Source: Bromus sterilis
Lineage: Eukaryota; Streptophyta; Magnoliopsida; Poales; Poaceae
Reading direction: 5' to 3'
Assembly: GCA_950022295.1 (NCBI GenBank)
Contig: OX465599.1
Span: 1,550,001 to 1,614,000 of the forward strand
DNA: 64,000 nt
Of this stretch, positions 53,047 to 63,889 are shown in pieces. Under the pieces are notes generated by a model. It was not told where the DNA came from and did not search any database. It worked only from the letters and a program-made list of their open reading frames with translations. The position numbers and the translations under genes were made by a program. The stretch's first letter is position 1. The number at the start of each line of letters is the position of its first letter.

Positions 53047-56000
53047 AAACGGTGATTAATAGCCAATGATACAGGCCGGAATCGGCCAAAACTGCGAGTG
53101 TTGATGACCGGGACGTAAATGCACCCTGGGGTTCGTCAATTTTGGAAATCACTCCGGGGACCCAAAACGGTGATTAATAGCCCACGAAACAGGCCAGAAT
53201 CGGCCAAAACTGCGAGTGTTGATGACCGGCACGTAAATGCACCCTTGGGTTCGTCAATTGTGGAAATCACTCCAGGGACCCAAAACGGTGATTAATAGCC
53301 CACGAAACAGGCCAGAATCGGCCAAAACTGCGAGTGTTGATGACCGGCACGTAAATGCACCCTAGGGTTCGTCAATGGTGGAAATCACTCCGGGGACCCA
53401 AAACGGTCATTAATAGCCCATGAAACAGGCCAGAATCGGCCAAAACTGCGAGTGTTGATGGCCGGCACGTAAATGCACCCTTGGGTTCGTCAATTGTGGA
53501 AATCACTCCAGGGACCCAAAACGGTGATTAATAGCCCATGAAACAGGCCAGAATCGGCCAAAACTGCGAGTGTTGATGACCGGCACGTAAATGCACCCTT
53601 GGGTTCGTCAATTGTGGAAATCACTCCAGGGACCCAAAACGGTGATTAATAGCCAATGATACAGGCCGGAATCGGCCAAAACTGCGAGTGTTGATGACCG
53701 GCACGTAAATGCACCCTGGGTTCGTCAATTTTGGAAATCACTCCGGGGACCCAAAACGGTGATTAATAGCCCATGAAACAGGCCAGAATCGGCCAAAACT
53801 GCGAGTGTTGATGACCGGCACGTAAATGCACCCTTGGGTTCGTCAATTGTGGAAATCACTCCAGGGACCCAAAACGGTGATTAATAGCCAATGATACAGG
53901 CCGGAATCGGCCAAAACTGCGAGTGTTGATGACCGGGACGTAAATGCACCCTGGGGTTCGTCAATTTTGGAAATCACTCCGGGGACCCAAAACGGTGATT
54001 AATAGCCCACGAAACAGGCCAGAATCGGCCAAAACTGCGAGTGTTGATGACCGGCACGTAAATGCACCCTAGGGTTCGTCAATGGTGGAAATCACTCCGG
54101 GGACCCAAAACGGTCATTAATAGCCCATGAAACAGGCCAGAATCGGCCAAAACTGCGAGTGTTGATGGCCGGCACGTAAATGCACCCTTGGGTTCGTCAA
54201 TTGTGGAAATCACTCCAGGGACCCAAAACGGTGATTAATAGCCCATGAAACAGGCCAGAATCGGCCAAAACTGCGAGTGTTGATGACCGGCACGTAAATG
54301 CACCCTTGGGTTCGTCAATTGTGGAAATCACTCCGGGGACCCAAAATGGTGATTAATAGCCCATGAAACAGGCCAGAATCGGCCAAAACTGCGAGTGTTG
54401 ATGACCGGCACGTAAATGCACCCTTGGGTTCGTCAATTGTGGAAATCACTCCAGGGACCCAAAACGGTGATTAATAGCCCATGATACAGGCCGGAATAGG
54501 CCAAAACTGCGAGTGTTGATGACCGGGACGTAAATGCACCCTGGGTTCGTCAATTTTGGAAATCACTCCGGGGAACCAAAACGGTGATTAATAGCCCATG
54601 AAACAGGCCAGAATCGGCCAAAACTGCGAGTGTTGATGACCGGCACGTAAATGCACCCTTGGGTTCGTCAATTGTGGAAATCACTCCAGGGACCCAAAAC
54701 GGTGATTAATAGCCCATGAAACAGGCCGGAATCGGCCAAAACTGCGAGTGTTGATGACCGGCACGTAAATGCACCCTTGGGTTCGTCAATTGTGGAAATC
54801 ACTCCAGGGACCCAAAACGGTGATTAATAGCCCATGAAACAGGCCAAAATCTGCCAAAACTGCGAGTGTTGATGACCGGCACGTAAATGCACCCTGGGTT
54901 CCTCAATGGTGGAAATCACTCCGGGGACCCAAAACGGTGATTAATAGCCCATGAAACAGGCCAGAATCGGCCAAAACTGCGAGTGTTGATGACCGGCACG
55001 TAAATGCACCCTTGGGTTCGTCAATTGTGGAAATCACTCCAGGGACCCAAAACGGTGATTAATAGCCAATGATACAGGCCGGAATCGGCCAAAACTGCGA
55101 GTGTTGATGACCGGGACGTAAATGCACCCTGGGTTCGTCAATTTTGGAAATCACTCCGGGGAACCAAAACGGTGATTAATAGCCCATGAAACAGGCCAGA
55201 ATCGGCCAAAACTGCGAGTGTTGATGACCGGCACGTAAATGCACCCTAGGGTTCGTCAATGGTGGAAATCACTCCGGGGACCCAAAACGGTCATTAATAG
55301 CCCATGAAACAGGCCAGAATCGGCCAAAACTGCGAGTGTTGATGGCCGGCACGTAAATGCACCCTTGGGTTCGTCAATTGTGGAAATCACTCCAGGGACC
55401 CAAAACGGTGATTAATAGCCCATGAAACAGGCCAGAATCGGCCAAAACTGCGAGTGTTGATGACCGGCACGTAAATGCACCCTGGGTTCGTCAATTTTGG
55501 AAATCACTCCGGGGACCCAAAACGGTGATTAATAGCCCATGAAACAGGCCAGAATCGGCCAAAACTGCGAGTGTTGATGACCGGCACGTAAATGCACCCT
55601 TGGGTTCGTCAATTGTGGAAATCACTCCAGGGACCCAAAACGGTGATTAATAGCCAATGATACAGGCCGGAATCGGCCAAAACTGCGAGTGTTGATGACC
55701 GGGACGTAAATGCACCCTGGGGTTCGTCAATTTTGGAAATCACTCCGGGGACCCAAAACGGTGATTAATAGCCCACGAAACAGGCCAGAATCGGCCAAAA
55801 CTGCGAGTGTTGATGACCGGCACGTAAATGCACCCTAGGGTTCGTCAATGGTGGAAATCACTCCGGGGACCCAAAACGGTCATTAATAGCCCATGAAACA
55901 GGCCAGAATCGGCCAAAACTGCGAGTGTTGATGGCCGGCACGTAAATGCACCCTTGGGTTCGTCAATTGTGGAAATCACTCCAGGGACCCAAAACGGTGA

Positions 56001-56227
56001 TTAATAGCCCATGAAACAGGCCAGAATCGGCCAAAACTGCGAGTGTTGATGACCGGCACGTAAATGCACCCTTGGGTTCGTCAATTGTGGAAATCACTCC
56101 GGGGACCCAAAATGGTGATTAATAGCCCATGAAACAGGCCAGAATCGGCCAAAACTGCGAGTGTTGATGACCGGCACGTAAATGCACCCTTGGGTTCGTC
56201 AATTGTGGAAATCACTCCAGGGACCCA
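53047..56227. repeat. Second-domain units with y, k and w monomers
   Basis: The order is u-s''-s-t-b-y-b-u-s-t-b-b-r-b-v-k-b-w-s'-t-b2-b-u-s-t-b-b. s'' (53165) is the CACGAAAC plus hinge-T chimera. s' (55167) has CATGAAAC in front of an s 3' half. b2 (55403) has an absent hinge base, ATTTTGG and a GGGG tail. The series u-s-t-b-b-r-b-v-k-b-w appears from 53872 and again from 55638, an offset of 1,766 bp, so this stretch is itself a smaller HOR of 15 monomers. Confidence 0.86.
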
Positions 56228-57640
56228 AAACGGTGATTAATAGCCCATGATACAGGCCGGAATAGGCCAAAACTGCGAGTGTTGATGACCGGGACGTAAA
56301 TGCACCCTGGGTTCGTCAATTTTGGAAATCACTCCGGGGAACCAAAACGGTGATTAATAGCCCATGAAACAGGCCAGAATCGGCCAAAACTGCGAGTGTT
56401 GATGACCGGCACGTAAATGCACCCTTGGGTTCGTCAATTGTGGAAATCACTCCAGGGACCCAAAACGGTGATTAATAGCCCATGAAACAGGCCGGAATCG
56501 GCCAAAACTGCGAGTGTTGATGACCGGCACGTAAATGCACCCTTGGGTTCGTCAATTGTGGAAATCACTCCAGGGACCCAAAACGGTGATTAATAGCCCA
56601 TGAAACAGGCCAAAATCTGCCAAAACTGCGAGTGTTGATGACCGGCACGTAAATGCACCCTGGGTTCCTCAATGGTGGAAATCACTCCGGGGACCCAAAA
56701 CGGTGATTAATAGCCCATGAAACAGGCCAGAATCGGCCAAAACTGCGAGTGTTGATGACCGGCACGTAAATGCACCCTTGGGTTCGTCAATTGTGGAAAT
56801 CACTCCAGGGACCCAAAACGGTGATTAATAGCCAATGATACAGGCCGGAATCGGCCAAAACTGCGAGTGTTGATGACCGGGACGTAAATGCACCCTGGGT
56901 TCGTCAATTTTGGAAATCACTCCGGGGAACCAAAACGGTGATTAATAGCCCATGAAACAGGCCAGAATCGGCCAAAACTGCGAGTGTTGATGACCGGCAC
57001 GTAAATGCACCCTTGGGTTCGTCAATTGTGGAAATCACTCCAGGGACCCAAAACGGTGATTAATAGCCAATGATACAGGCCGGAATCGGCCAAAACTGCG
57101 AGTGTTGATGACCGGGACGTAAATGCACCCTGGGGTTCGTCAATTTTGGAAATCACTCCGGGGACCCAAAACGGTGATTAATAGCCCACGAAACAGGCCA
57201 GAATCGGCCAAAACTGCGAGTGTTGATGACCGGGACGTAAATGCACCCTAGGGTTCGTCAATGGTGGAAATCACTCCGGGGACCCAAAACGGTCATTAAT
57301 AGCCCATGAAACAGGCCAGAATCGGCCAAAACTGCGAGTGTTGATGGCCGGCACGTAAATGCACCCTTGGGTTCGTCAATTGTGGAAATCACTCCAGGGA
57401 CCCAAAACGGTGATTAATAGCCCATGAAACAGGCCAGAATCGGCCAAAACTGCGAGTGTTGATGACCGGCACGTAAATGCACCCTTGGGTTCGTCAATTG
57501 TGGAAATCACTCCAGGGACCCAAAATGGTGATTAATAGCCCATGAAACAGGCCAAAATCTGCCAAAACTGCGAGTGTTGATGACCGGCACGTAAATGCAC
57601 CCTTGGGTTCGTCAATTGTGGAAATCACTCCAGGGACCCA
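56228..57640. repeat. 2,829-bp period repeat, copy 1
   Basis: Twelve monomers follow the order r-b-v-k-b-w-b-u-s-t-b-g. Here s carries GGGACG instead of GGCACG (57169) and the following b ends AAAATGG. The same twelve occur at 59057-60469. The shared GGGACG in s is a private mark tying the two copies together. The first six monomers also occur at 45149, 54462 and earlier units. Confidence 0.9.
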
Positions 57641-59056
57641 AAACGGTGATTAATAGCCCACGAAACAGGCCAGAATCGGCCAAAACTGCGAGTGTTGATG
57701 ACCGGCACGTAAATGCACCCTAGGGTTCGTCAATGGTGGAAATCACTCCGGGGACCCAAAACGGTCATTAATAGCCCATGAAACAGGCCAGAATCGGCCA
57801 AAACTGCGAGTGTTGATGGCCGGCACGTAAATGCACCCTTGGGTTCGTCAATTGTGGAAATCACTCCAGGGACCCAAAACGGTGATTAATAGCCCATGAA
57901 ACAGGCCAGAATCGGCCAAAACTGCGAGTGTTGATGACCGGCACGTAAATGCACCCTTGGGTTCGTCAATTGTGGAAATCACTCCAGGGACCCAAAATGG
58001 TGATTAATAGCCCATGAAACAGGCCAAAATCTGCCAAAACTGCGAGTGTTGATGACCGGCACGTAAATGCACCCTTGGGTTCGTCAATTGTGGAAATCAC
58101 TCCAGGGACCCAAAACGGTGATTAATAGCCAATGATACAGGCCGGAATCGGCCAAAACTGCGAGTGTTGATGACCGGGACGTAAATGCACCCTGGGGTTC
58201 GTCAATTTTGGAAATCACTCCGGGGACCCAAAACGGTGATTAATAGCCCACGAAACAGGCCAGAATCGGCCAAAACTGCGAGTGTTGATGACCGGCACGT
58301 AAATGCACCCTAGGGTTCGTCAATGGTGGAAATCACTCCGGGGACCCAAAACGGTCATTAATAGCCCATGAAACAGGCCAGAATCGGCCAAAACTGCGAG
58401 TGTTGATGGCCGGCACGTAAATGCACCCTTGGGTTCGTCAATTGTGGAAATCACTCCAGGGACCCAAAACGGTGATTAATAGCCCATGAAACAGGCCAGA
58501 ATCGGCCAAAACTGCGAGTGTTGATGACCGGCACGTAAATGCACCCTTGGGTTCGTCAATTGTGGAAATCACTCCAGGGACCCAAAATGGTGATTAATAG
58601 CCCATGAAACAGGCCAAAATCTGCCAAAACTGCGAGTGTTGATGACCGGCACGTAAATGCACCCTTGGGTTCGTCAATTGTGGAAATCACTCCAGGGACC
58701 CAAAACGGTGATTAATAGCCAATGATACAGGCCGGAATCGGCCAAAACTGCGAGTGTTGATGACCGGGACGTAAATGCACCCTGGGGTTCGTCAATTTTG
58801 GAAATCACTCCGGGGACCCAAAACGGTGATTAATAGCCCACGAAACAGGCCAGAATCGGCCAAAACTGCGAGTGTTGATGACCGGCACGTAAATGCACCC
58901 TAGGGTTCGTCAATGGTGGAAATCACTCCGGGGACCCAAAACGGTCATTAATAGCCCATGAAACAGGCCAGAATCGGCCAAAACTGCGAGTGTTGATGGC
59001 CGGCACGTAAATGCACCCTTGGGTTCGTCAATTGTGGAAATCACTCCAGGGACCCA
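57641..59056. repeat. 5-mer HOR s-t-b-g-u (590 bp), left series
   Basis: This stretch has s-t-b-g, then u-s-t-b-g (58113-58702), then u-s-t (58703-59056), each b ending AAAATGG and each g having AAAATCTGCC. All five monomers are 118 bp, so the period is 590 bp. It separates the two 2,829-bp copies. Confidence 0.9.
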
Positions 59057-60469
59057 AAACGGTGATTAATAGCCCATGATACAGGCCGGAATAGGCCAAA
59101 ACTGCGAGTGTTGATGACCGGGACGTAAATGCACCCTGGGTTCGTCAATTTTGGAAATCACTCCGGGGAACCAAAACGGTGATTAATAGCCCATGAAACA
59201 GGCCAGAATCGGCCAAAACTGCGAGTGTTGATGACCGGCACGTAAATGCACCCTTGGGTTCGTCAATTGTGGAAATCACTCCAGGGACCCAAAACGGTGA
59301 TTAATAGCCCATGAAACAGGCCGGAATCGGCCAAAACTGCGAGTGTTGATGACCGGCACGTAAATGCACCCTTGGGTTCGTCAATTGTGGAAATCACTCC
59401 AGGGACCCAAAACGGTGATTAATAGCCCATGAAACAGGCCAAAATCTGCCAAAACTGCGAGTGTTGATGACCGGCACGTAAATGCACCCTGGGTTCCTCA
59501 ATGGTGGAAATCACTCCGGGGACCCAAAACGGTGATTAATAGCCCATGAAACAGGCCAGAATCGGCCAAAACTGCGAGTGTTGATGACCGGCACGTAAAT
59601 GCACCCTTGGGTTCGTCAATTGTGGAAATCACTCCAGGGACCCAAAACGGTGATTAATAGCCAATGATACAGGCCGGAATCGGCCAAAACTGCGAGTGTT
59701 GATGACCGGGACGTAAATGCACCCTGGGTTCGTCAATTTTGGAAATCACTCCGGGGAACCAAAACGGTGATTAATAGCCCATGAAACAGGCCAGAATCGG
59801 CCAAAACTGCGAGTGTTGATGACCGGCACGTAAATGCACCCTTGGGTTCGTCAATTGTGGAAATCACTCCAGGGACCCAAAACGGTGATTAATAGCCAAT
59901 GATACAGGCCGGAATCGGCCAAAACTGCGAGTGTTGATGACCGGGACGTAAATGCACCCTGGGGTTCGTCAATTTTGGAAATCACTCCGGGGACCCAAAA
60001 CGGTGATTAATAGCCCACGAAACAGGCCAGAATCGGCCAAAACTGCGAGTGTTGATGACCGGGACGTAAATGCACCCTAGGGTTCGTCAATGGTGGAAAT
60101 CACTCCGGGGACCCAAAACGGTCATTAATAGCCCATGAAACAGGCCAGAATCGGCCAAAACTGCGAGTGTTGATGGCCGGCACGTAAATGCACCCTTGGG
60201 TTCGTCAATTGTGGAAATCACTCCAGGGACCCAAAACGGTGATTAATAGCCCATGAAACAGGCCAGAATCGGCCAAAACTGCGAGTGTTGATGACCGGCA
60301 CGTAAATGCACCCTTGGGTTCGTCAATTGTGGAAATCACTCCAGGGACCCAAAATGGTGATTAATAGCCCATGAAACAGGCCAAAATCTGCCAAAACTGC
60401 GAGTGTTGATGACCGGCACGTAAATGCACCCTTGGGTTCGTCAATTGTGGAAATCACTCCAGGGACCCA
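59057..60469. repeat. 2,829-bp period repeat, copy 2
   Basis: The order r-b-v-k-b-w-b-u-s-t-b-g equals that of 56228-57640 and includes the s monomer with GGGACG (59998). By eye I found no difference. Copy 1 continues with s (57641), whereas copy 2 continues with u (60470), so the shared block ends at that monomer boundary. Confidence 0.9.
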
Positions 60470-62239
60470 AAACGGTGATTAATAGCCAATGATACAGGCC
60501 GGAATCGGCCAAAACTGCGAGTGTTGATGACCGGGACGTAAATGCACCCTGGGGTTCGTCAATTTTGGAAATCACTCCGGGGACCCAAAACGGTGATTAA
60601 TAGCCCACGAAACAGGCCAGAATCGGCCAAAACTGCGAGTGTTGATGACCGGCACGTAAATGCACCCTAGGGTTCGTCAATGGTGGAAATCACTCCGGGG
60701 ACCCAAAACGGTCATTAATAGCCCATGAAACAGGCCAGAATCGGCCAAAACTGCGAGTGTTGATGGCCGGCACGTAAATGCACCCTTGGGTTCGTCAATT
60801 GTGGAAATCACTCCAGGGACCCAAAACGGTGATTAATAGCCCATGAAACAGGCCAGAATCGGCCAAAACTGCGAGTGTTGATGACCGGCACGTAAATGCA
60901 CCCTTGGGTTCGTCAATTGTGGAAATCACTCCAGGGACCCAAAATGGTGATTAATAGCCCATGAAACAGGCCAAAATCTGCCAAAACTGCGAGTGTTGAT
61001 GACCGGCACGTAAATGCACCCTTGGGTTCGTCAATTGTGGAAATCACTCCAGGGACCCAAAACGGTGATTAATAGCCAATGATACAGGCCGGAATCGGCC
61101 AAAACTGCGAGTGTTGATGACCGGGACGTAAATGCACCCTGGGGTTCGTCAATTTTGGAAATCACTCCGGGGACCCAAAACGGTGATTAATAGCCCACGA
61201 AACAGGCCAGAATCGGCCAAAACTGCGAGTGTTGATGACCGGCACGTAAATGCACCCTAGGGTTCGTCAATGGTGGAAATCACTCCGGGGACCCAAAACG
61301 GTCATTAATAGCCCATGAAACAGGCCAGAATCGGCCAAAACTGCGAGTGTTGATGGCCGGCACGTAAATGCACCCTTGGGTTCGTCAATTGTGGAAATCA
61401 CTCCAGGGACCCAAAACGGTGATTAATAGCCCATGAAACAGGCCAGAATCGGCCAAAACTGCGAGTGTTGATGACCGGCACGTAAATGCACCCTTGGGTT
61501 CGTCAATTGTGGAAATCACTCCAGGGACCCAAAATGGTGATTAATAGCCCATGAAACAGGCCAAAATCTGCCAAAACTGCGAGTGTTGATGACCGGCACG
61601 TAAATGCACCCTTGGGTTCGTCAATTGTGGAAATCACTCCAGGGACCCAAAACGGTGATTAATAGCCAATGATATAGACCGGAATCGGCCAAAACTGCGA
61701 GTGTTGATGACCGGGACGTAAATGCACCCTGGGGTTCGTCAATTTTGGAAATCACTCCAGGGACCCAAAACGGTGATTAATAGCCAATGATACAGACCGG
61801 AATCGGCCAAAACTGCGAGTGTTGATGACCGGCACGTAAATGCACCCTAGGGTTCGTCAATGGTGGAAATCACTGCGGGGACCCAAAACGGTCATTAATA
61901 GCCCATGAAACAGGCCAGAATCGGCCAAAACTGCGAGTGTTGATGGCCGGCACGTAAATGCACCCTTGGGTTCGTCAATTGTGGAAATCACTCCAGGGAC
62001 CCAAAACGGTGATTAATAGCCCATGAAACAGGCCAGAATCGGCCAAAACTGCGAGTGTTGATGACCGGCACGTAAATGCACCCTTGGGTTCGTCAATTGT
62101 GGAAATCACTCCAGGGACCCAAAATGGTGATTAATAGCCCATGAAACAGGCCAAAATCTGCCAAAACTGCGAGTGTTGATGACCGGCACGTAAATGCACC
62201 CTTGGGTTCGTCAATTGTGGAAATCACTCCAGGGACCCA
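59880..62239. repeat. 5-mer HOR u-s-t-b-g (590 bp), four tandem units
   Basis: Units start at 59880, 60470, 61060 and 61650. The middle two look identical by eye. The first has GGGACG in s. The fourth is altered: its u (61650) has AATGATATAGACC, ATTTTGG and an AGGG tail. Its s place (61768) has an h-like 5' half (AATGATACAGACC) joined to an s-like 3' half (CCCTAGGG, ATGGTGG), with a private CACTGCGGGG end. This is the shortest multi-monomer HOR in the window. The first unit overlaps the end of the 2,829-bp copy 2. Confidence 0.92.
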
Positions 62240-63889
62240 AAACGGTGATTAATAGCCCACGAAACAGGCCAGAATCGGCCAAAACTGCGAGTGTTGATGA
62301 CCGGCACGTAAATGCACCCTAGGGTTCGTCAATGGTGGAAATCACTCCGGGGACCCAAAACGGTCATTAATAGCCCATGAAACAGGCCAGAATCGGCCAA
62401 AACTGCGAGTGTTGATGGCCGGCACGTAAATGCACCCTTGGGTTCGTCAATTGTGGAAATCACTCCAGGGACCCAAAACGGTGATTAATAGCCCATGAAA
62501 CAGGCCAGAATCGGCCAAAACTGCGAGTGTTGATGACCGGCACGTAAATGCACCCTTGGGTTCGTCAATTGTGGAAATCACTCCAGGGACCCAAAACGGT
62601 GATTAATAGCCAATGATACAGGCCGGAATCGGCCAAAACTGCGAGTGTTGATGACCGGCACGTAAATGCACCCTTGGGTTCGTCAATTGTGGAAATCACT
62701 CCAGGGACCCAAAACGGTGATTAATAGCCCATGAAACAGGCCAGAATCGGCCAAAACTGCGAGTGTTGATGACCGGCACGTAAATGCACCCTTGGGTTCG
62801 TCAATTGTGGAAATCACTCCAGGGACCCAAAACGGTGATTAATAGCCCATGAAACAGGCCAGAATCGGCCAAAACTGCGAGTGTTGATGACCGGCACGTA
62901 AATGCACCCTAGGGTTCGTCAATGGTGGAAATCACTCCAGGGACCCAAAACGGTGATTAATAGCCAATGATACAGGCCGGAATCGGCCAAAACTGCGAGT
63001 GTTGATGACCGGGACGTAAATGCACCCTGGGTTCGTCAATTTTGGAAATCACTCCGGGGAACCAAAACGGTGATTAATAGCCCATGAAACAGGCCAGAAT
63101 CGGCCAAAACTGCGAGTGTTGATGACCGGCACGTAAATGCACCCTTGGGTTCGTCAATTGTGGAAATCACTCCAGGGACCCAAAATGGTGATTAATAGCC
63201 CATGAAACAGGCCAAAATCTGCCAAAACTGCGAGTGTTGATGACCGGCACGTAAATGCACCCTTGGGTTCGTCAATTGTGGAAATCACTCCAGGGACCCA
63301 AAACGGTGATTAATAGCCAATGATACAGGCCGGAATCGGCCAAAACTGCGAGTGTTGATGACCGGGACGTAAATGCACCCTGGGGTTCGTCAATTTTGGA
63401 AATCACTCCGGGGACCCAAAACGGTGATTAATAGCCCACGAAACAGGCCAGAATCGGCCAAAACTGCGAGTGTTGATGACCGGCACGTAAATGCACCCTA
63501 GGGTTCGTCAATGGTGGAAATCACTCCGGGGACCCAAAACGGTCATTAATAGCCCATGAAACAGGCCAGAATCGGCCAAAACTGCGAGTGTTGATGGCCG
63601 GCACGTAAATGCACCCTTGGGTTCGTCAATTGTGGAAATCACTCCAGGGACCCAAAACGGTGATTAATAGCCCATGAAACAGGCCAGAATCGGCCAAAAC
63701 TGCGAGTGTTGATGACCGGCACGTAAATGCACCCTTGGGTTCGTCAATTGTGGAAATCACTCCAGGGACCCAAAACGGTGATTAATAGCCAATGATACAG
63801 GCCGGAATCGGCCAAAACTGCGAGTGTTGATGACCGGCACGTAAATGCACCCTGGGTTCGTCAATTTTGGAAATCACTCCGGGGAACCA
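62240..63889. repeat. Unordered second-domain monomers near the right edge
   Basis: The order is s-t-b-p-b-s'-w-b-g-u-s-t-b-y', with s' (62830) having CATGAAAC, hinge A and an AGGG tail, and y' (63773) having GGCACG with a 117-bp GGGGAACC end. No longer period is visible here, although g-u-s-t-b at 63183-63772 is again the 590-bp set. Confidence 0.85.
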
